From Candidatus Aldehydirespirator catecholifindens (GTDB taxonomy: Bacteria; Actinomycetota; Acidimicrobiia; Acidimicrobiales; Aldehydirespiratoraceae), in the NCBI GenBank assembly GCA_028283245.1, contig JAPYNU010000047.1:1-38918 (forward strand): a stretch of DNA of 38,918 nt, in the 5' to 3' direction. Numbering within the stretch: the stretch's first letter is position 1; the number at the start of each line of letters is the position of its first letter. This document shows, piece after piece, positions 16,458 to 24,980 of this stretch. The position numbers and the translations under genes are program-made. The notes beneath the pieces were generated by a model, which had not been told where the DNA came from, ran no database searches, and worked only from the letters and a program-made list of their open reading frames with translations.

Positions 16458-16867
16458 GTGCTGCATTGTTGCTAGTGGTTGGCGGATTAACCGCTGTCGG
16501 GCTCTACTTTTTGACCGGGCGTTCGCTCAGCCGCATTGTTCTCGGCTACTCGCTTCTGGGGCACGCAGCCGTCGTTTCGCTGATACTCGCCGGAGGCGGT
16601 GCAGGCGAGGCACCCATCGCCGGGCAAGCCGCGCCGCAAGACATGTCTAATCCGCTGCCGCAGGCTTTGACGCTCACAGCTATCGTCATTTCGTTCGGGT
16701 TGACCCTGTTTTTGTTGGCTTTAGCCAAACGTCAGCGTGTGCTGTCGGGTGATGACCTTGTCGAAGACGACATCGAAGATCGTCGCATAGCCGACCACGA
16801 CGCGACCAGCGCCACAGCCAGTAGCGATGCCGAAATCCAGGCCAGCGCGACAGCCGATAGACCATGA
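16454..16867 (+). CDS. mrpC: Mrp antiporter subunit C
   Basis: A 137-residue NuoK-like subunit with three membrane segments: the first (AALLLVVGGLTAVGLYFL), then GRSLSRIVLGYSLLGHAAVVSLIL, and DMSNPLPQALTLTAIVISFGLTLFLLALA (the NPLPQALTLTAIVI motif is diagnostic). A hydrophilic acidic tail of ~35 residues follows. The start is GTG 16454, and the gene overlaps both mrpB and mrpD by 4 nt. Confidence 0.94.
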   Translation: MSAALLLVVGGLTAVGLYFLTGRSLSRIVLGYSLLGHAAVVSLILAGGGAGEAPIAGQAAPQDMSNPLPQALTLTAIVISFGLTLFLLALAKRQRVLSGDDLVEDDIEDRRIADHDATSATASSDAEIQASATADRP

Positions 16868-18345
16868 CTGCACTGATCTCTATCGCTGTGATCGCACCAC
16901 TGCTGGGTGCTGGCATCAGCCTGGCTTTGCGGAACCATCCCAAGCGGCGAGATATCGCAGTGCTAGCAGGACTGGGGCTGCCTGCAGCGAGTTCGCATGC
17001 GCTGCTGGCAACCGTGGCTGCCGACGGAACTCACACGGTGGCGGTGGGCGGCTGGGCACCAGAGCTGGGGATAGTGCTGGTGGCTGACATGTTCGCTGCG
17101 TTAATGCTGCCGATCGCACTGACCACGATTTTCGTGGTGGAGATCTTCGCGATAGGCCAGCGCAAAGCCCGATGGGGTGCTGACGCTGCTCTGAGCGGGC
17201 CGCTGATGTGTGTGCTCACTTCTGGAGTTTCGCTGGCGTTTTTGACTGGTGACCTGTTCACGCTGTTCATCGCTTTTGAGCTGATCTTGGTGTCGAGCTA
17301 TGTTTTGTTGACCCATCAGGGCACCGCCGGTCAGGTCCGTTCCGGCATGACCTATGTGGTGATGAACCTGCTGGCATCAACGTTGTTCTTGTTCGGGGTT
17401 GCTTTCGTCTACTCAGCTACCGGCACGGTCAACCTGGCACTGCTAGCTGAGCGGATACCGCAACTCAGCGACGGTGTTCGTTTAGGGATCGGTACCTGGT
17501 TCTTGGTCGTTTTCGGAACCAAAGCGGCCGTGTTCCCACTGTTTTCGTGGCTCCCAGACTCTTATCCGACAGCACCCACCACTATCACCGCCGTGTTCGC
17601 AGGACTGCTCACCAAAATCGGTATCTACGCCATGATCCGCTTCCACACCCTGACAGGGATGGATGACCTAGGTTCGGTGATGCTGATGGTGGCTGCCATC
17701 ACCATGATTGTGGGTGGACTGGGTGCTTTGGCTCAGTCCGACATCAAACGCATCCTGTCGTTCCATGTAATCAGCCAGATCGGTTACATGTTGATGGGTC
17801 TGGGACTTTTTTCTGTGGCAGGCACAGCCGCAGCGATCCTGTTCCTGATCCACATCATGCCCGTCAAGGCGGTGCTGTTTTTGTTGGGAGGTCTAATAGA
17901 GAACAACGAAGGCTCCAGCTCTCTTGACAGAAGCGGTGGCCTAGCTGCACGAAAGCCGCTGATCGCAGTGATGTTCGCTGTGCCCGCACTAAGCTTGGCG
18001 GGGATCCCCCCGTTTTCGGGGTTTTTGGCGAAACTGGCGGTGGTGTCAGCGGCAATCGACGCTTCCGCCACAGTTGTTGTGGTTGCTGGACTGCTCGCCG
18101 GAGCTTTGACTCTGCTGTCAATGTGGAAGATCTGGAATGCGGTTTTTTGGAGCAAACCCGTGGCTGATCCCAGCCCTGGCCCCGCGGTAAGAAACGGCAT
18201 CAAAACGATGCACACTGCAACTGCACTAGGGGTGATCGCAACACTAATCGTGTCGCTGCTGGCCGGGCCGCTGCTGGACCTGTCAACGCAAGCCGCCGAA
18301 GATTTGCATGATCGCACGGTCTACATTGAGGCGGTGCGCTCATGA
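16864..18345 (+). CDS. mrpD: Mrp antiporter subunit D
   Basis: A 493-residue NuoM/N-like subunit. FIAFELILVSSYVLL carries the TM5 Glu. GTKAAVFPLFSWLPDSYPTAPTTITAVFAGLLTKIGIY holds the TM7 Lys and the PxTxxAxxAxLLTK region. DIKRILSFHVISQIGYMLMG is also typical. Together with MrpA it forms the ion-translocating half of the antiporter. It overlaps mrpC and mrpE by ATGA. Confidence 0.95.
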   Translation: MTALISIAVIAPLLGAGISLALRNHPKRRDIAVLAGLGLPAASSHALLATVAADGTHTVAVGGWAPELGIVLVADMFAALMLPIALTTIFVVEIFAIGQRKARWGADAALSGPLMCVLTSGVSLAFLTGDLFTLFIAFELILVSSYVLLTHQGTAGQVRSGMTYVVMNLLASTLFLFGVAFVYSATGTVNLALLAERIPQLSDGVRLGIGTWFLVVFGTKAAVFPLFSWLPDSYPTAPTTITAVFAGLLTKIGIYAMIRFHTLTGMDDLGSVMLMVAAITMIVGGLGALAQSDIKRILSFHVISQIGYMLMGLGLFSVAGTAAAILFLIHIMPVKAVLFLLGGLIENNEGSSSLDRSGGLAARKPLIAVMFAVPALSLAGIPPFSGFLAKLAVVSAAIDASATVVVVAGLLAGALTLLSMWKIWNAVFWSKPVADPSPGPAVRNGIKTMHTATALGVIATLIVSLLAGPLLDLSTQAAEDLHDRTVYIEAVRS

Positions 18346-18887
18346 GGCTGTGGCGAGGAATACCCCGGCGGGCTCTGGCTGTGATCAGCTTGACACTGGT
18401 GTGGTGCGGGCTGTGGGGCGCGATCTCGGTAGCCAACGTGGCATCTGGTCTGGCTCTGTCTTTGCTGCTCAGCCTCGGCTGGGCCAGCGGTACCGGATTC
18501 ATACGACTCAGGCCGCTGCTGAAGTTCACTTGGCTGGTGATCGTTGATCTGATCCGCTCAACAGTGGATGTAGCGATTGAGATCTTGACACCACCAGATC
18601 GCACTGAAGAAGCCATCATCGCAGTGGATCTACCGGCCACTAGCAACGCTCATGTGTTGCTGCTGTCGGCTGCGATCACTCTCAGCCCTGGCACTGCTGT
18701 AGTGGATGTAAACCCCGAAACCGGGCGCTACTACATTCATCTGCTTCACGTCAACAAGCTGGAAACAACCGCAGCTCACGCCGTTCAGCTGGGTGAACTG
18801 GCCTGTGCAGCGCTGCCGGGCACTGTTTCGCAAGACGCTTCGCAGGCAAGCACCGCTTCAAGCGATGCACCGAGGAATGCGCGATGA
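18342..18887 (+). CDS. mrpE: Mrp antiporter subunit E
   Basis: A 181-residue protein with two N-terminal membrane helices followed by a soluble domain. LLLSAAITLSPGTAVVDVNPETGRYYIHLLHV is the MnhE signature region (ITLTPGT-like). It overlaps mrpD and mrpF by 4 nt. A short Ser/Ala-rich tail follows. Confidence 0.93.
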   Translation: MRLWRGIPRRALAVISLTLVWCGLWGAISVANVASGLALSLLLSLGWASGTGFIRLRPLLKFTWLVIVDLIRSTVDVAIEILTPPDRTEEAIIAVDLPATSNAHVLLLSAAITLSPGTAVVDVNPETGRYYIHLLHVNKLETTAAHAVQLGELACAALPGTVSQDASQASTASSDAPRNAR

Positions 18888-19237
18888 TCGCTGCGATCGC
18901 GATTGGCGGTTTTGTGTTCGCCGGGTTGTGCGGGCTTTACCGGATGCTGCGAGGGCCGAGCCTGGCAGATCGGATCATCGCGGTGGAGGTGGTGCTGGTA
19001 TCTCTGGTAGGCGCTATCGCTGTTGACGCCGCCAACCGCAAAAGCGCGACTTTCTTGGTGACGCTCATCGTGATTGCTCTAGTAGGGCTGGCAGGCACAT
19101 TCGCGGCGAGCCGATTTCTTGAGCGAGACGTTGACCGGATCAACAACAAAGACACCCGGTCACATGCTGGCAGCAGCACTGTCAAAAGCCCTGAGCAAGA
19201 TGTCGGCGACCGGGTCAGCGACGGAGACGAATCATGA
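18884..19237 (+). CDS. mrpF: Mrp antiporter subunit F
   Basis: A 117-residue subunit with three membrane helices. GPSLADRIIAVEVVLVSLVG is the MnhF signature (GPTxxDRvvAld). The hydrophilic C-terminal tail (~35 residues) is longer than usual. It overlaps mrpE and mrpG by ATGA. Confidence 0.93.
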   Translation: MIAAIAIGGFVFAGLCGLYRMLRGPSLADRIIAVEVVLVSLVGAIAVDAANRKSATFLVTLIVIALVGLAGTFAASRFLERDVDRINNKDTRSHAGSSTVKSPEQDVGDRVSDGDES

Positions 19238-19578
19238 CTGTCATCGCCGAGTTGATGATGGTCGCTGGGGCTGCTGTTGCCGTGCTCGCCGGGGTGGGGG
19301 TACTTCGCTTCTCTACGCCTTCGGCGCGAATCCAATGTGCAGGCAAAGCCAGTCCAGTGGCGCTGCTGCTGGCTTCTTTGGGAGCTGGACCGTTGCTGGG
19401 TATCGCAGGATCAGCGTATTTGGCTGTTGGTGCTGCAGCGATGATCGTCACGCTTCCCGCTGTTACGGCTCTGCTGCTGCGGGCGGTGCATCGCACTGCC
19501 GACCAGAGCCATCTAGCTATTGATGATCTAGCCGCCGACAGGCTCGCAGCACGAGAATCACAAAGCGACGCCTGCTAA
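19234..19578 (+). CDS. mrpG: Mrp antiporter subunit G
   Basis: A 114-residue subunit with three membrane helices; GVLRFSTPSARIQCAGKAS is the MnhG signature (lRfpDxytRlHAaxka). It is the last gene of the operon. No strong terminator follows before the convergent anti-sigma gene, which ends at 19620. Confidence 0.93.
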   Translation: MTVIAELMMVAGAAVAVLAGVGVLRFSTPSARIQCAGKASPVALLLASLGAGPLLGIAGSAYLAVGAAAMIVTLPAVTALLLRAVHRTADQSHLAIDDLAADRLAARESQSDAC

Positions 19579-19619
19579 GCGATTAGCTGAGTTTCTACTG
19601 CGACTCTCGGATGATGGAA

Positions 19620-20129
19620 CTAACTTGAGCTGCTAGCTCTGGCGGTGCGAAACAACAACCGGATCTCGGTGCCTTCAGAATTCGAATCGATAGTCAACTC
19701 GTCGGCTAGTTCACGTATCAGCAGCAAACCCATCCCCGACTCGTGGCTTAGACGTTCGGGGTGCTCCACGGCAGGCATCTTCGGTAAAGCGTTCACATCG
19801 AAACCGGGCCCTTGATCAGCGACTTCCACCAGCACAGCACCTTCGCTGCAGTGGCAACTGACACGCACCTGTTGGTTGCAGTCCGAGCGGATATGAGCCT
19901 GCACTGCGTTGGTGGTGGCTTCCGACACGGCCACCCGCAAGTCGTCAATGCGTTCGGGTTCAAGGCTTGAGTTCAGCGCAGCCAGCTCTGCCACCACGAG
20001 ACGCACTAGAGACACATAGTCGGTGCGTGCCGGTATCTCTATTTCGATGCCTCCATTTTCGGCATTTCCTATTTTGCTGACTGCGAAACTGGCAATAGGG
20101 CCGTGGCTGCTAGCGGAAAGATCATCCAT
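19620..20129 (-). CDS. Anti-sigma factor / serine kinase, RsbW-SpoIIAB-like GHKL ATPase
   Basis: A 169-residue HATPase_c protein. The Bergerat-fold boxes are present: SEATTNAVQAHI (N box), VEVADQGPGFD (G1) and SGMGLLLIRELAD (G2). RsbW-type proteins bind a sigma factor and phosphorylate a STAS antagonist. The partner STAS gene is immediately upstream and overlaps it by 8 nt. I set the start at ATG 20129 (MDDLSASS) because the frame upstream lies inside the STAS gene. The pair follows the Tad pilus genes on the same strand. Confidence 0.85.
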   Translation of the reverse strand: MDDLSASSHGPIASFAVSKIGNAENGGIEIEIPARTDYVSLVRLVVAELAALNSSLEPERIDDLRVAVSEATTNAVQAHIRSDCNQQVRVSCHCSEGAVLVEVADQGPGFDVNALPKMPAVEHPERLSHESGMGLLLIRELADELTIDSNSEGTEIRLLFRTARASSSS

Positions 20130-20502
20130 GACCTTCACCAGCCAAAGCCGCAGCAGCAGGTGTCGTTGGCGATGCAGAGGTTTGCTCAATCGAGTCGTGC
20201 AAGGCCAAAATCTTGTCAAGATCACAAATCTCGAACACTCTGCGAATACGGCGCGAAGGGCACACCACCACCATGTCGCCGCCACGCTGGCGCAGTCGTT
20301 TGAGCGCTCCGATGATCACCCCAATGCCGAAAGAATCAAGAAAATCCACATCCGACAAGTCAAAAGCCAACAGTCGGATGCCTTCAGCTACTGCTGACAC
20401 CACAGCTTGACGCAATTCGGGTGCGCCGACAACATCAAGTTCCCCAGCCACACGCAGCACACACCAAGGCGGCTGCTCATAGCGTCTGATCGTGACAGAC
20501 AC
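20122..20502 (-). CDS. STAS-domain anti-anti-sigma factor
   Basis: A 126-residue single STAS domain with an ~25-residue Ala/Thr-rich tail. LRVAGELDVVGAPELRQAV and DLSDVDFLDSFGIGVIIGAL are the family signatures; the Ser in LDSFG is the expected phosphorylation site of the partner kinase. It overlaps the downstream anti-sigma gene, which fits a partner-switching pair. The sigma factor itself is not in the window. Confidence 0.87.
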   Translation of the reverse strand: MSVTIRRYEQPPWCVLRVAGELDVVGAPELRQAVVSAVAEGIRLLAFDLSDVDFLDSFGIGVIIGALKRLRQRGGDMVVVCPSRRIRRVFEICDLDKILALHDSIEQTSASPTTPAAAALAGEGHG

Positions 20503-20618
20503 GATCCATCACGGTACCGCTGCGACGATCAACTCGGCGCGGCCATCCAACGCATCGAAGTGCTTACCGCCTGCCACCCCACCCACACTGCGATGTGCAA
20601 CTCGGCGCGGCTGGCGAG

Positions 20619-21053
20619 CTACTCGAGGCGCATCGTGGCTTGAGCTTCAAACACTGCGTCGGCTACCAACATGCCCACAAGCGGCACATCGGTGGGGTCT
20701 CGATAAGTAAGTCGCACTGTTGCGTTTCCAGCAACACGCTGCACTTGCACCATCAGCCGGTCTGGATCGAGTTCGGCTGCGCCAATCGCAGCCGAGCGCA
20801 CATCTGCGTCGTTGGCACCAACCGCAGCCGAGCGCACCGCTTCGCGCGCTGAATGTGTGACCAGCACCCGCGTGCGCATCAGCAGTCCTACCTGCACCAC
20901 AGCTAGCAACATCAACGCGAAGAAGGGCATCAGCAGCGCCAACTCCACTGTTGCTTGGCCGCGCTGCTGCTCAGAATGGTGACGCGCTCGGCGTGGGCGA
21001 CCGGATTCGTGCACAACCCGCCATTCGGCTAGTCGGCGACAGATCCAGATCAC
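20619..21053 (-). CDS. TadE-family minor pseudopilin
   Basis: A 144-residue protein with one N-terminal membrane helix. RGQATVELALLMPFFALMLL is the TadE motif: a prepilin-peptidase site after the Gly, with Glu at +5. The following THSAREAVRSAAVG segment is also typical. The ~33-residue basic leader before the motif is long. The start GTG 21053 is 3 nt after the flp stop. It is part of the Tad/Flp pilus operon. Confidence 0.85.
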   Translation of the reverse strand: MIWICRRLAEWRVVHESGRPRRARHHSEQQRGQATVELALLMPFFALMLLAVVQVGLLMRTRVLVTHSAREAVRSAAVGANDADVRSAAIGAAELDPDRLMVQVQRVAGNATVRLTYRDPTDVPLVGMLVADAVFEAQATMRLE

Positions 21054-21056
21054 TGC

Positions 21057-21269
21057 TCAGGTAACCATGCCTGAGATCCTGTCGATCATCTGGTTGAACA
21101 GCCAGGCGATCCTGCCTGAGCCGGTGGCCCAAGTCAACAGCAACACCGCCACCGCGGCAGCGCCCACCAGCACTAAGGCATACTCGGCTGTGGTCTGGCC
21201 GTTTTCGGCACGGCAACGGTACCAGGTCAACATTTTGATGATCCACATGTTGATGATCTGCAAAAACAT
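21057..21269 (-). CDS. Flp-type pilin / DUF4244-like small pilin
   Basis: A 70-residue protein. GQTTAEYALVLVGAAAVAVLLL matches the Flp prepilin pattern G/xxxxEY followed by a hydrophobic helix, so it is the likely major pilin. I chose ATG 21269 because a strong GGAG lies 5 nt upstream; the longer frame to 21296 would start inside the tadC end. It sits between tadC and tadE, as expected for an actinobacterial Tad locus. Confidence 0.83.
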   Translation of the reverse strand: MFLQIINMWIIKMLTWYRCRAENGQTTAEYALVLVGAAAVAVLLLTWATGSGRIAWLFNQMIDRISGMVT

Positions 21270-21292
21270 CTTCACTCCTTTCGCAGAATGCT

Positions 21293-22060
21293 TCAAGTCG
21301 TCAAACGCAGCTCGGAGACGGTCCCCAGAAGCAGCGGCACCACGGTCAGCAAGCAGAAAGCTGGCAACACGCAGAAAACCAACGGAAACAGCATCAGAAC
21401 AGGGGCTCGCCTAGCTGCTTGTTGAGCTTTCACCCGCCGCCGACGGTGAGCTTCGTCGGCGGCTCGTTGCAAAGCGGGACGCAACGGTGTGCCGTCGGTT
21501 TCAGCTGCGGTAACGGCATGCACGACCGGTGCGACACTGCTGCCGAGAGCGTCGCGCAGCCTTCTCACCGCATCCACGAACGGTTCGCCTGCAGAGCTGC
21601 GTCTCACCACCGCAGCCAGTTCCGACCTGAAAGGTTCAGCAACCCGAGGGGCTATATCAGCGAAAGCCGTAGCAGTAGGCCGACCTGTGCTGATCACAAG
21701 ACCCAGCAGGTCAATCACTTCGGGTAGATGGCGATCCACTTGCAGCAGATGCCAACGCCGACGAGAACGCCTTCGTGCAACAATCGCAGCCACCACAGAC
21801 AACAGCGTCATAAACCCACTAGGTGCCCCAAACGCTGCAACCGCTACAGGAACTGCCAGAGCCGCAGCACCCACCAAGGCCTCATCTTCAGGATCGACTG
21901 CGCCTCTCGACAGACGACGACCCAGCGCAGCCAAAGCCTCTTTGCCGCCACGACGCGATCCTCCGCCGATAAGTCTGTGACGAGCGGCGCGAGTCGTCGG
22001 CACGCTTGTTGCACAGCTGATCAGCAACAAAGCGGTCACGACAGCCGCACTTAGGCTCAT
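21293..22060 (-). CDS. TadC-like type II secretion F-domain membrane protein
   Basis: A 255-residue platform protein of the pilus machine. It has an N-terminal helix, then hydrophobic segments around FMTLLSVVAAIVA. The T2SF domain (HLPEVIDLLGLVISTGRPTATAF ... VVRRSSAGEPFVDAVRRL) is followed by a closing pair of helices (LMLFPLVFCVLPAFCLLTVVPLLL). The start ATG 22060 is chosen 22 nt after the tadB stop. It works with TadB as inner-membrane scaffold for CpaF. Confidence 0.85.
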   Translation of the reverse strand: MSLSAAVVTALLLISCATSVPTTRAARHRLIGGGSRRGGKEALAALGRRLSRGAVDPEDEALVGAAALAVPVAVAAFGAPSGFMTLLSVVAAIVARRRSRRRWHLLQVDRHLPEVIDLLGLVISTGRPTATAFADIAPRVAEPFRSELAAVVRRSSAGEPFVDAVRRLRDALGSSVAPVVHAVTAAETDGTPLRPALQRAADEAHRRRRVKAQQAARRAPVLMLFPLVFCVLPAFCLLTVVPLLLGTVSELRLTT

Positions 22061-22082
22061 GTTCGATCCTTTTGGCTGTGGC

Positions 22083-22766
22083 TCATGCCCAGCACTCCAC
22101 ACTGCGACAGACACGGGTCATCCACCAAAGCCCCAGACCTTCCAGCAACAGCCCGAGAACTAGCGAAACCCATCCCAACGGCGATCCCCACAAACCACTC
22201 AAGGCATCACGATCAACAAGCGCGATGATCACTGCGAACCCGGCCGGTGCCGCAGCCACCACCAAACCCGAAGTGCGTGTTTGGGATGTGAGCGCCCGAA
22301 TCTCGTCGTTCAATGCTTGTCGTTGACGCAATGACGCGGCAGCGTTGTCCAAGCTGGCTGCCATGGCTGCGCCCGAAGTGTGTCCCAGCACCAGCAGCGC
22401 TGCAGCGGTTTGGCGCTCAGAAAAGCCCGCAACCCAGTCGTCGAGAGCTTCGCTAAGGCTGAGACCACCACGCACCCGTCTCGCCAAACGATCCAAACCG
22501 GTTTCGGGCAGTTCCTCAGCGGCACCCTCAAGCGCGGTCAGCACCGAAGCCCCGGAACGCAACGCCCTAGCTGTCAGTTCCAAAGCTTGTGGCAGAGCTT
22601 CAGCCTGACTGTTGCGGCCCACCCAACGCTGAAGTTCTTGCCGCAGACGGTTCAACAACGACATATTCAGCCACTGCCGGCTTTTGGCACGACCCCGAGG
22701 ACGTGGCGTAAACACCTCAGGCGAAAGCATCACGAACATCAACAGCACCGCCACCAAAGCAGTCAT
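22083..22766 (-). CDS. TadB-like type II secretion F-domain membrane protein
   Basis: A 227-residue T2SF protein: an N-terminal helix, a soluble helical part (ALPQALELTARALRSGASVLTALE ... GGLSLSEALDDW), then C-terminal helices. It overlaps cpaF by 4 nt (ATGA) and precedes tadC. It is shorter than TadB of proteobacteria but typical for actinobacterial Tad loci. Confidence 0.85.
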   Translation of the reverse strand: MTALVAVLLMFVMLSPEVFTPRPRGRAKSRQWLNMSLLNRLRQELQRWVGRNSQAEALPQALELTARALRSGASVLTALEGAAEELPETGLDRLARRVRGGLSLSEALDDWVAGFSERQTAAALLVLGHTSGAAMAASLDNAAASLRQRQALNDEIRALTSQTRTSGLVVAAAPAGFAVIIALVDRDALSGLWGSPLGWVSLVLGLLLEGLGLWWMTRVCRSVECWA

Positions 22767-24052
22767 GGCTGTGCCATCGCTCGGGCGCTGCGACTGATCG
22801 GCGCATGCACTTCGCGGTGATCAGCTAGCAGCCTTACCTGGTCGTGCGATACCACTTCACCCACCGCTGCTAAGTGCCTAGTGCCGTCGGGAGCTCGACC
22901 GAGTTGCACCACAGCGTCGATAGCTGCAGTCACATGCCCACATACGGCTTCCACCCCTAGTCGTTCGTCAGCAGCAGTGGCCAGCGCCGCCAGACGACGC
23001 AGCGCGTCGAGCGGACTGTTGGCATGCACTGTCGACAAACAACCGGCGTGGCCGGTGTTGAGCGCATGCAATAAGTCCAAAGCCTCTGGGCCGCGCACCT
23101 CACCCACTACCATTCGGTCGGGGCGCATCCGCAGCGCATTACGCACAAGCTCACGGATCGTCACCGCCCCTCCGCCCTCGCGCGACTCAGGTCTGGCTTC
23201 CAGCCTCACCACATGGGGATGTTTCAACTGCAGCTCGGCTGCGTCTTCAATGGTGATCACCCGCTGTGCGGGGTTCACCCGACCCGCCAATGCGTTGAGC
23301 AGGGTCGTCTTACCAGCGCTGGTGCCTCCGCTCACAACAAGGTTGGCACCCCGGTCCACCAACTCTTCAAGCAGTTCCACCACCGGTGGAGCAGCGAACA
23401 TCTCAAGAGCCACATCAGGAACCACGAATCGTCGGATGGTCACATAGGGACCGTCCACCGCAACCGGCGGCACAGTCACATGCACACGCGAACCGTCTGG
23501 CAGGCGACCGTCAACGCAAGGAGTTAGTTGATCTACTCTGCGTCCGAGAGGTGCCACGATCCGTTCGATCACCAGATCCACAGCGGCACGGTCAAGCGAC
23601 ACTGAACTCACGCATACAACGCCGTTGCGTTCAACCCACACCGGGCCTGGGCCGTTGATCATCACTTCACTTACGGAAGCGTCGGCAAGCAGCGGCTCAA
23701 GCGGGCCTAGCCCGTTAACCCTTGCCGATACTCGAGCCACCACGTCATCCACCAGTTCGGCACCAGCAAGCGGTGCCAACATCCGCACCGTGGCCACAAT
23801 GTCTGGCGCGCTTGTCGACAGCGGTGACGGCCTGTCGGCCATAGCGTCGATGACACGACGATGCACAGCATCAATCAGAGCCTCAGAGGCTGCTGTTGCT
23901 GACATTGCGTCTGTGTTCGACGGCGTTGCAGTCGTGCCAGGCGTCGTTTCAGCCGTGCCAGGCGTCGTTTCAGCCGTGCCAGACGGCGTTGCAGTCATGT
24001 CAGGCGGCGTTGCAGCCGTGTTCGGCGAGCGGAACGCGGTGGCGGTCGTCAT
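22763..24052 (-). CDS. cpaF: CpaF/TadA-family pilus assembly ATPase
   Basis: A 429-residue secretion ATPase. The Walker A is SGGTSAGKTTLLNAL. DGRLPDGSRVHVTVPP, the RMRPDRMVVGEVRGPEALDLLHALNTGH Walker B / His-box region and the STVHANSP motif are all present. It powers Flp pilus assembly at the cytoplasmic membrane. The first ~50 residues are a Thr/Pro-rich low-complexity leader encoded by a 21-bp tandem repeat, which the family normally lacks. It overlaps cpaE (ATGA) and tadB. Confidence 0.92.
   Translation of the reverse strand: MTTATAFRSPNTAATPPDMTATPSGTAETTPGTAETTPGTTATPSNTDAMSATAASEALIDAVHRRVIDAMADRPSPLSTSAPDIVATVRMLAPLAGAELVDDVVARVSARVNGLGPLEPLLADASVSEVMINGPGPVWVERNGVVCVSSVSLDRAAVDLVIERIVAPLGRRVDQLTPCVDGRLPDGSRVHVTVPPVAVDGPYVTIRRFVVPDVALEMFAAPPVVELLEELVDRGANLVVSGGTSAGKTTLLNALAGRVNPAQRVITIEDAAELQLKHPHVVRLEARPESREGGGAVTIRELVRNALRMRPDRMVVGEVRGPEALDLLHALNTGHAGCLSTVHANSPLDALRRLAALATAADERLGVEAVCGHVTAAIDAVVQLGRAPDGTRHLAAVGEVVSHDQVRLLADHREVHAPISRSARAMAQP
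23913..24017 (-). repeat. 21-bp tandem repeat, five units, in the cpaF leader
   Basis: Units start at 23913, 23934, 23955, 23976 and 23997. The second and third are identical (plus-strand GTGCCAGGCGTCGTTTCAGC plus C); the others differ at a few positions. They encode a seven-residue motif of the GTAETTP type. The period is a multiple of three, so copy-number change keeps the frame. Confidence 0.9.
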
Positions 24053-24711
24053 ATCGGCAGCTCAAAACGCCGCAACGGAGGCGGCAGCATCGACACAATC
24101 GTTCCTGCGTCAACAGCACGAGCCACACGCGGATCCCACGACACCGCTACCACTTTGGAGGCACCCACCGCTGCGGACACATCACGCACCCGAAGAGCAC
24201 GACCCGGCTCTTCCACCAGCACAACATGGTCGTAAGGGCCTGGTGTCATCTGAGCACGGCTCAGAGCCAGATAGCACGATCTCAGCACGCACACACTGCG
24301 ATGCTGAGACCCAAGCACGGCTCGCACCCCAAAAGGGTCAAGCCCTGCGTCTACTACAACCATGCCGGTGCGGGCCAGCATCTCCAAAGCGAGCATTAGC
24401 CGACGACTCTTCAGGTCTCGCGCGTCAGCGACGGGCTTGCCACCTTGGCGCAGCAGTCGTAATCCAGGGGCGACATCCTCCAGCAGCCTGCCGATGGCGT
24501 CGGCGGCCACGCCTTCGCCCGCAGCCACCCAGTCGCTAACCCCGGCTTCGGTTGGTCCCGCACCAGACACAAGCCCTAGGAGGGCTGGCTGATCGCCGGT
24601 TAGGTCTACAAGCGTTGCTTCACGGTCAGCTGAAGCGAACCGTATGGCGGTGGCGGCTGCCACTACAGATGTGCCGACTCCGCCTTTGACGGACCAATAC
24701 CAGATGATCAT
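24049..24711 (-). CDS. CpaE/TadZ-like MinD-superfamily protein
   Basis: A 220-residue ParA/MinD-fold protein. IIWYWSVKGGVGTSVVAAATA is a deviant Walker A in which the signature first Lys is present but the P-loop Lys before Ser is Thr. LVDLTGDQPALLGL and MVVVDAGLDP correspond to the later loops. CpaE/TadZ proteins position the Tad machine at the membrane or pole. The start ATG 24711 is chosen because GGGAGG lies 8 nt upstream; an upstream GTG at 24729 has no site. It is the first gene of the Tad operon and overlaps cpaF by 4 nt. Confidence 0.82.
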   Translation of the reverse strand: MIIWYWSVKGGVGTSVVAAATAIRFASADREATLVDLTGDQPALLGLVSGAGPTEAGVSDWVAAGEGVAADAIGRLLEDVAPGLRLLRQGGKPVADARDLKSRRLMLALEMLARTGMVVVDAGLDPFGVRAVLGSQHRSVCVLRSCYLALSRAQMTPGPYDHVVLVEEPGRALRVRDVSAAVGASKVVAVSWDPRVARAVDAGTIVSMLPPPLRRFELPI

Positions 24712-24852
24712 CGGCTTTTCCTCCCGCACGTCGAGTGAATTTGACGGCGGGACTCGACAGCGACGAAACGCTCATCGAAAGCACTCCCAGAAGTATCTCT
24801 GCGATCTTCGATGGCTGGCTAGGCATCCTGCTAACCATTAGACAGCAAGAGC

Positions 24853-24881
24853 ACTTTATAACTGTTTCTATTATTTGTCAA
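24853..24881 (-). promoter_or_regulatory. Sigma70-type promoter for the Tad operon
   Basis: On the minus strand a perfect -35 TTGACA (24881-24876) and a -10 TAAAGT (24858-24853) are separated by 17 nt. An alternative -10, TATAAA, has a 15-nt spacer. The region is AT-rich. The predicted transcript would have a ~135-nt leader before cpaE. Confidence 0.55.
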
Positions 24882-24980
24882 ACCGGACTAGCAATTTGTT
24901 TCTGGGACTAGCGGCTGGCAGTGTTTGACAGTGTCTGGCAGTTTCAGGGAACCAGTCGCCGGAGGCATCCAGCAGCGGGA

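Noticed and set aside
13636..18345. Possible respiratory complex I (nuoL/nuoM/nuoK) cluster
   Set aside because: The B, E, F and G subunits and the MrpA-specific C-terminal domain identify the operon as an Mrp antiporter; no other nuo genes are present.
20527..20618. Two short CGCGCCGAGTTG-type repeats and a tiny frame between tadE and the STAS gene
   Set aside because: The repeats are ~12 bp and the frame is 25 codons without start signals; probably leftover sequence of no assignable role.
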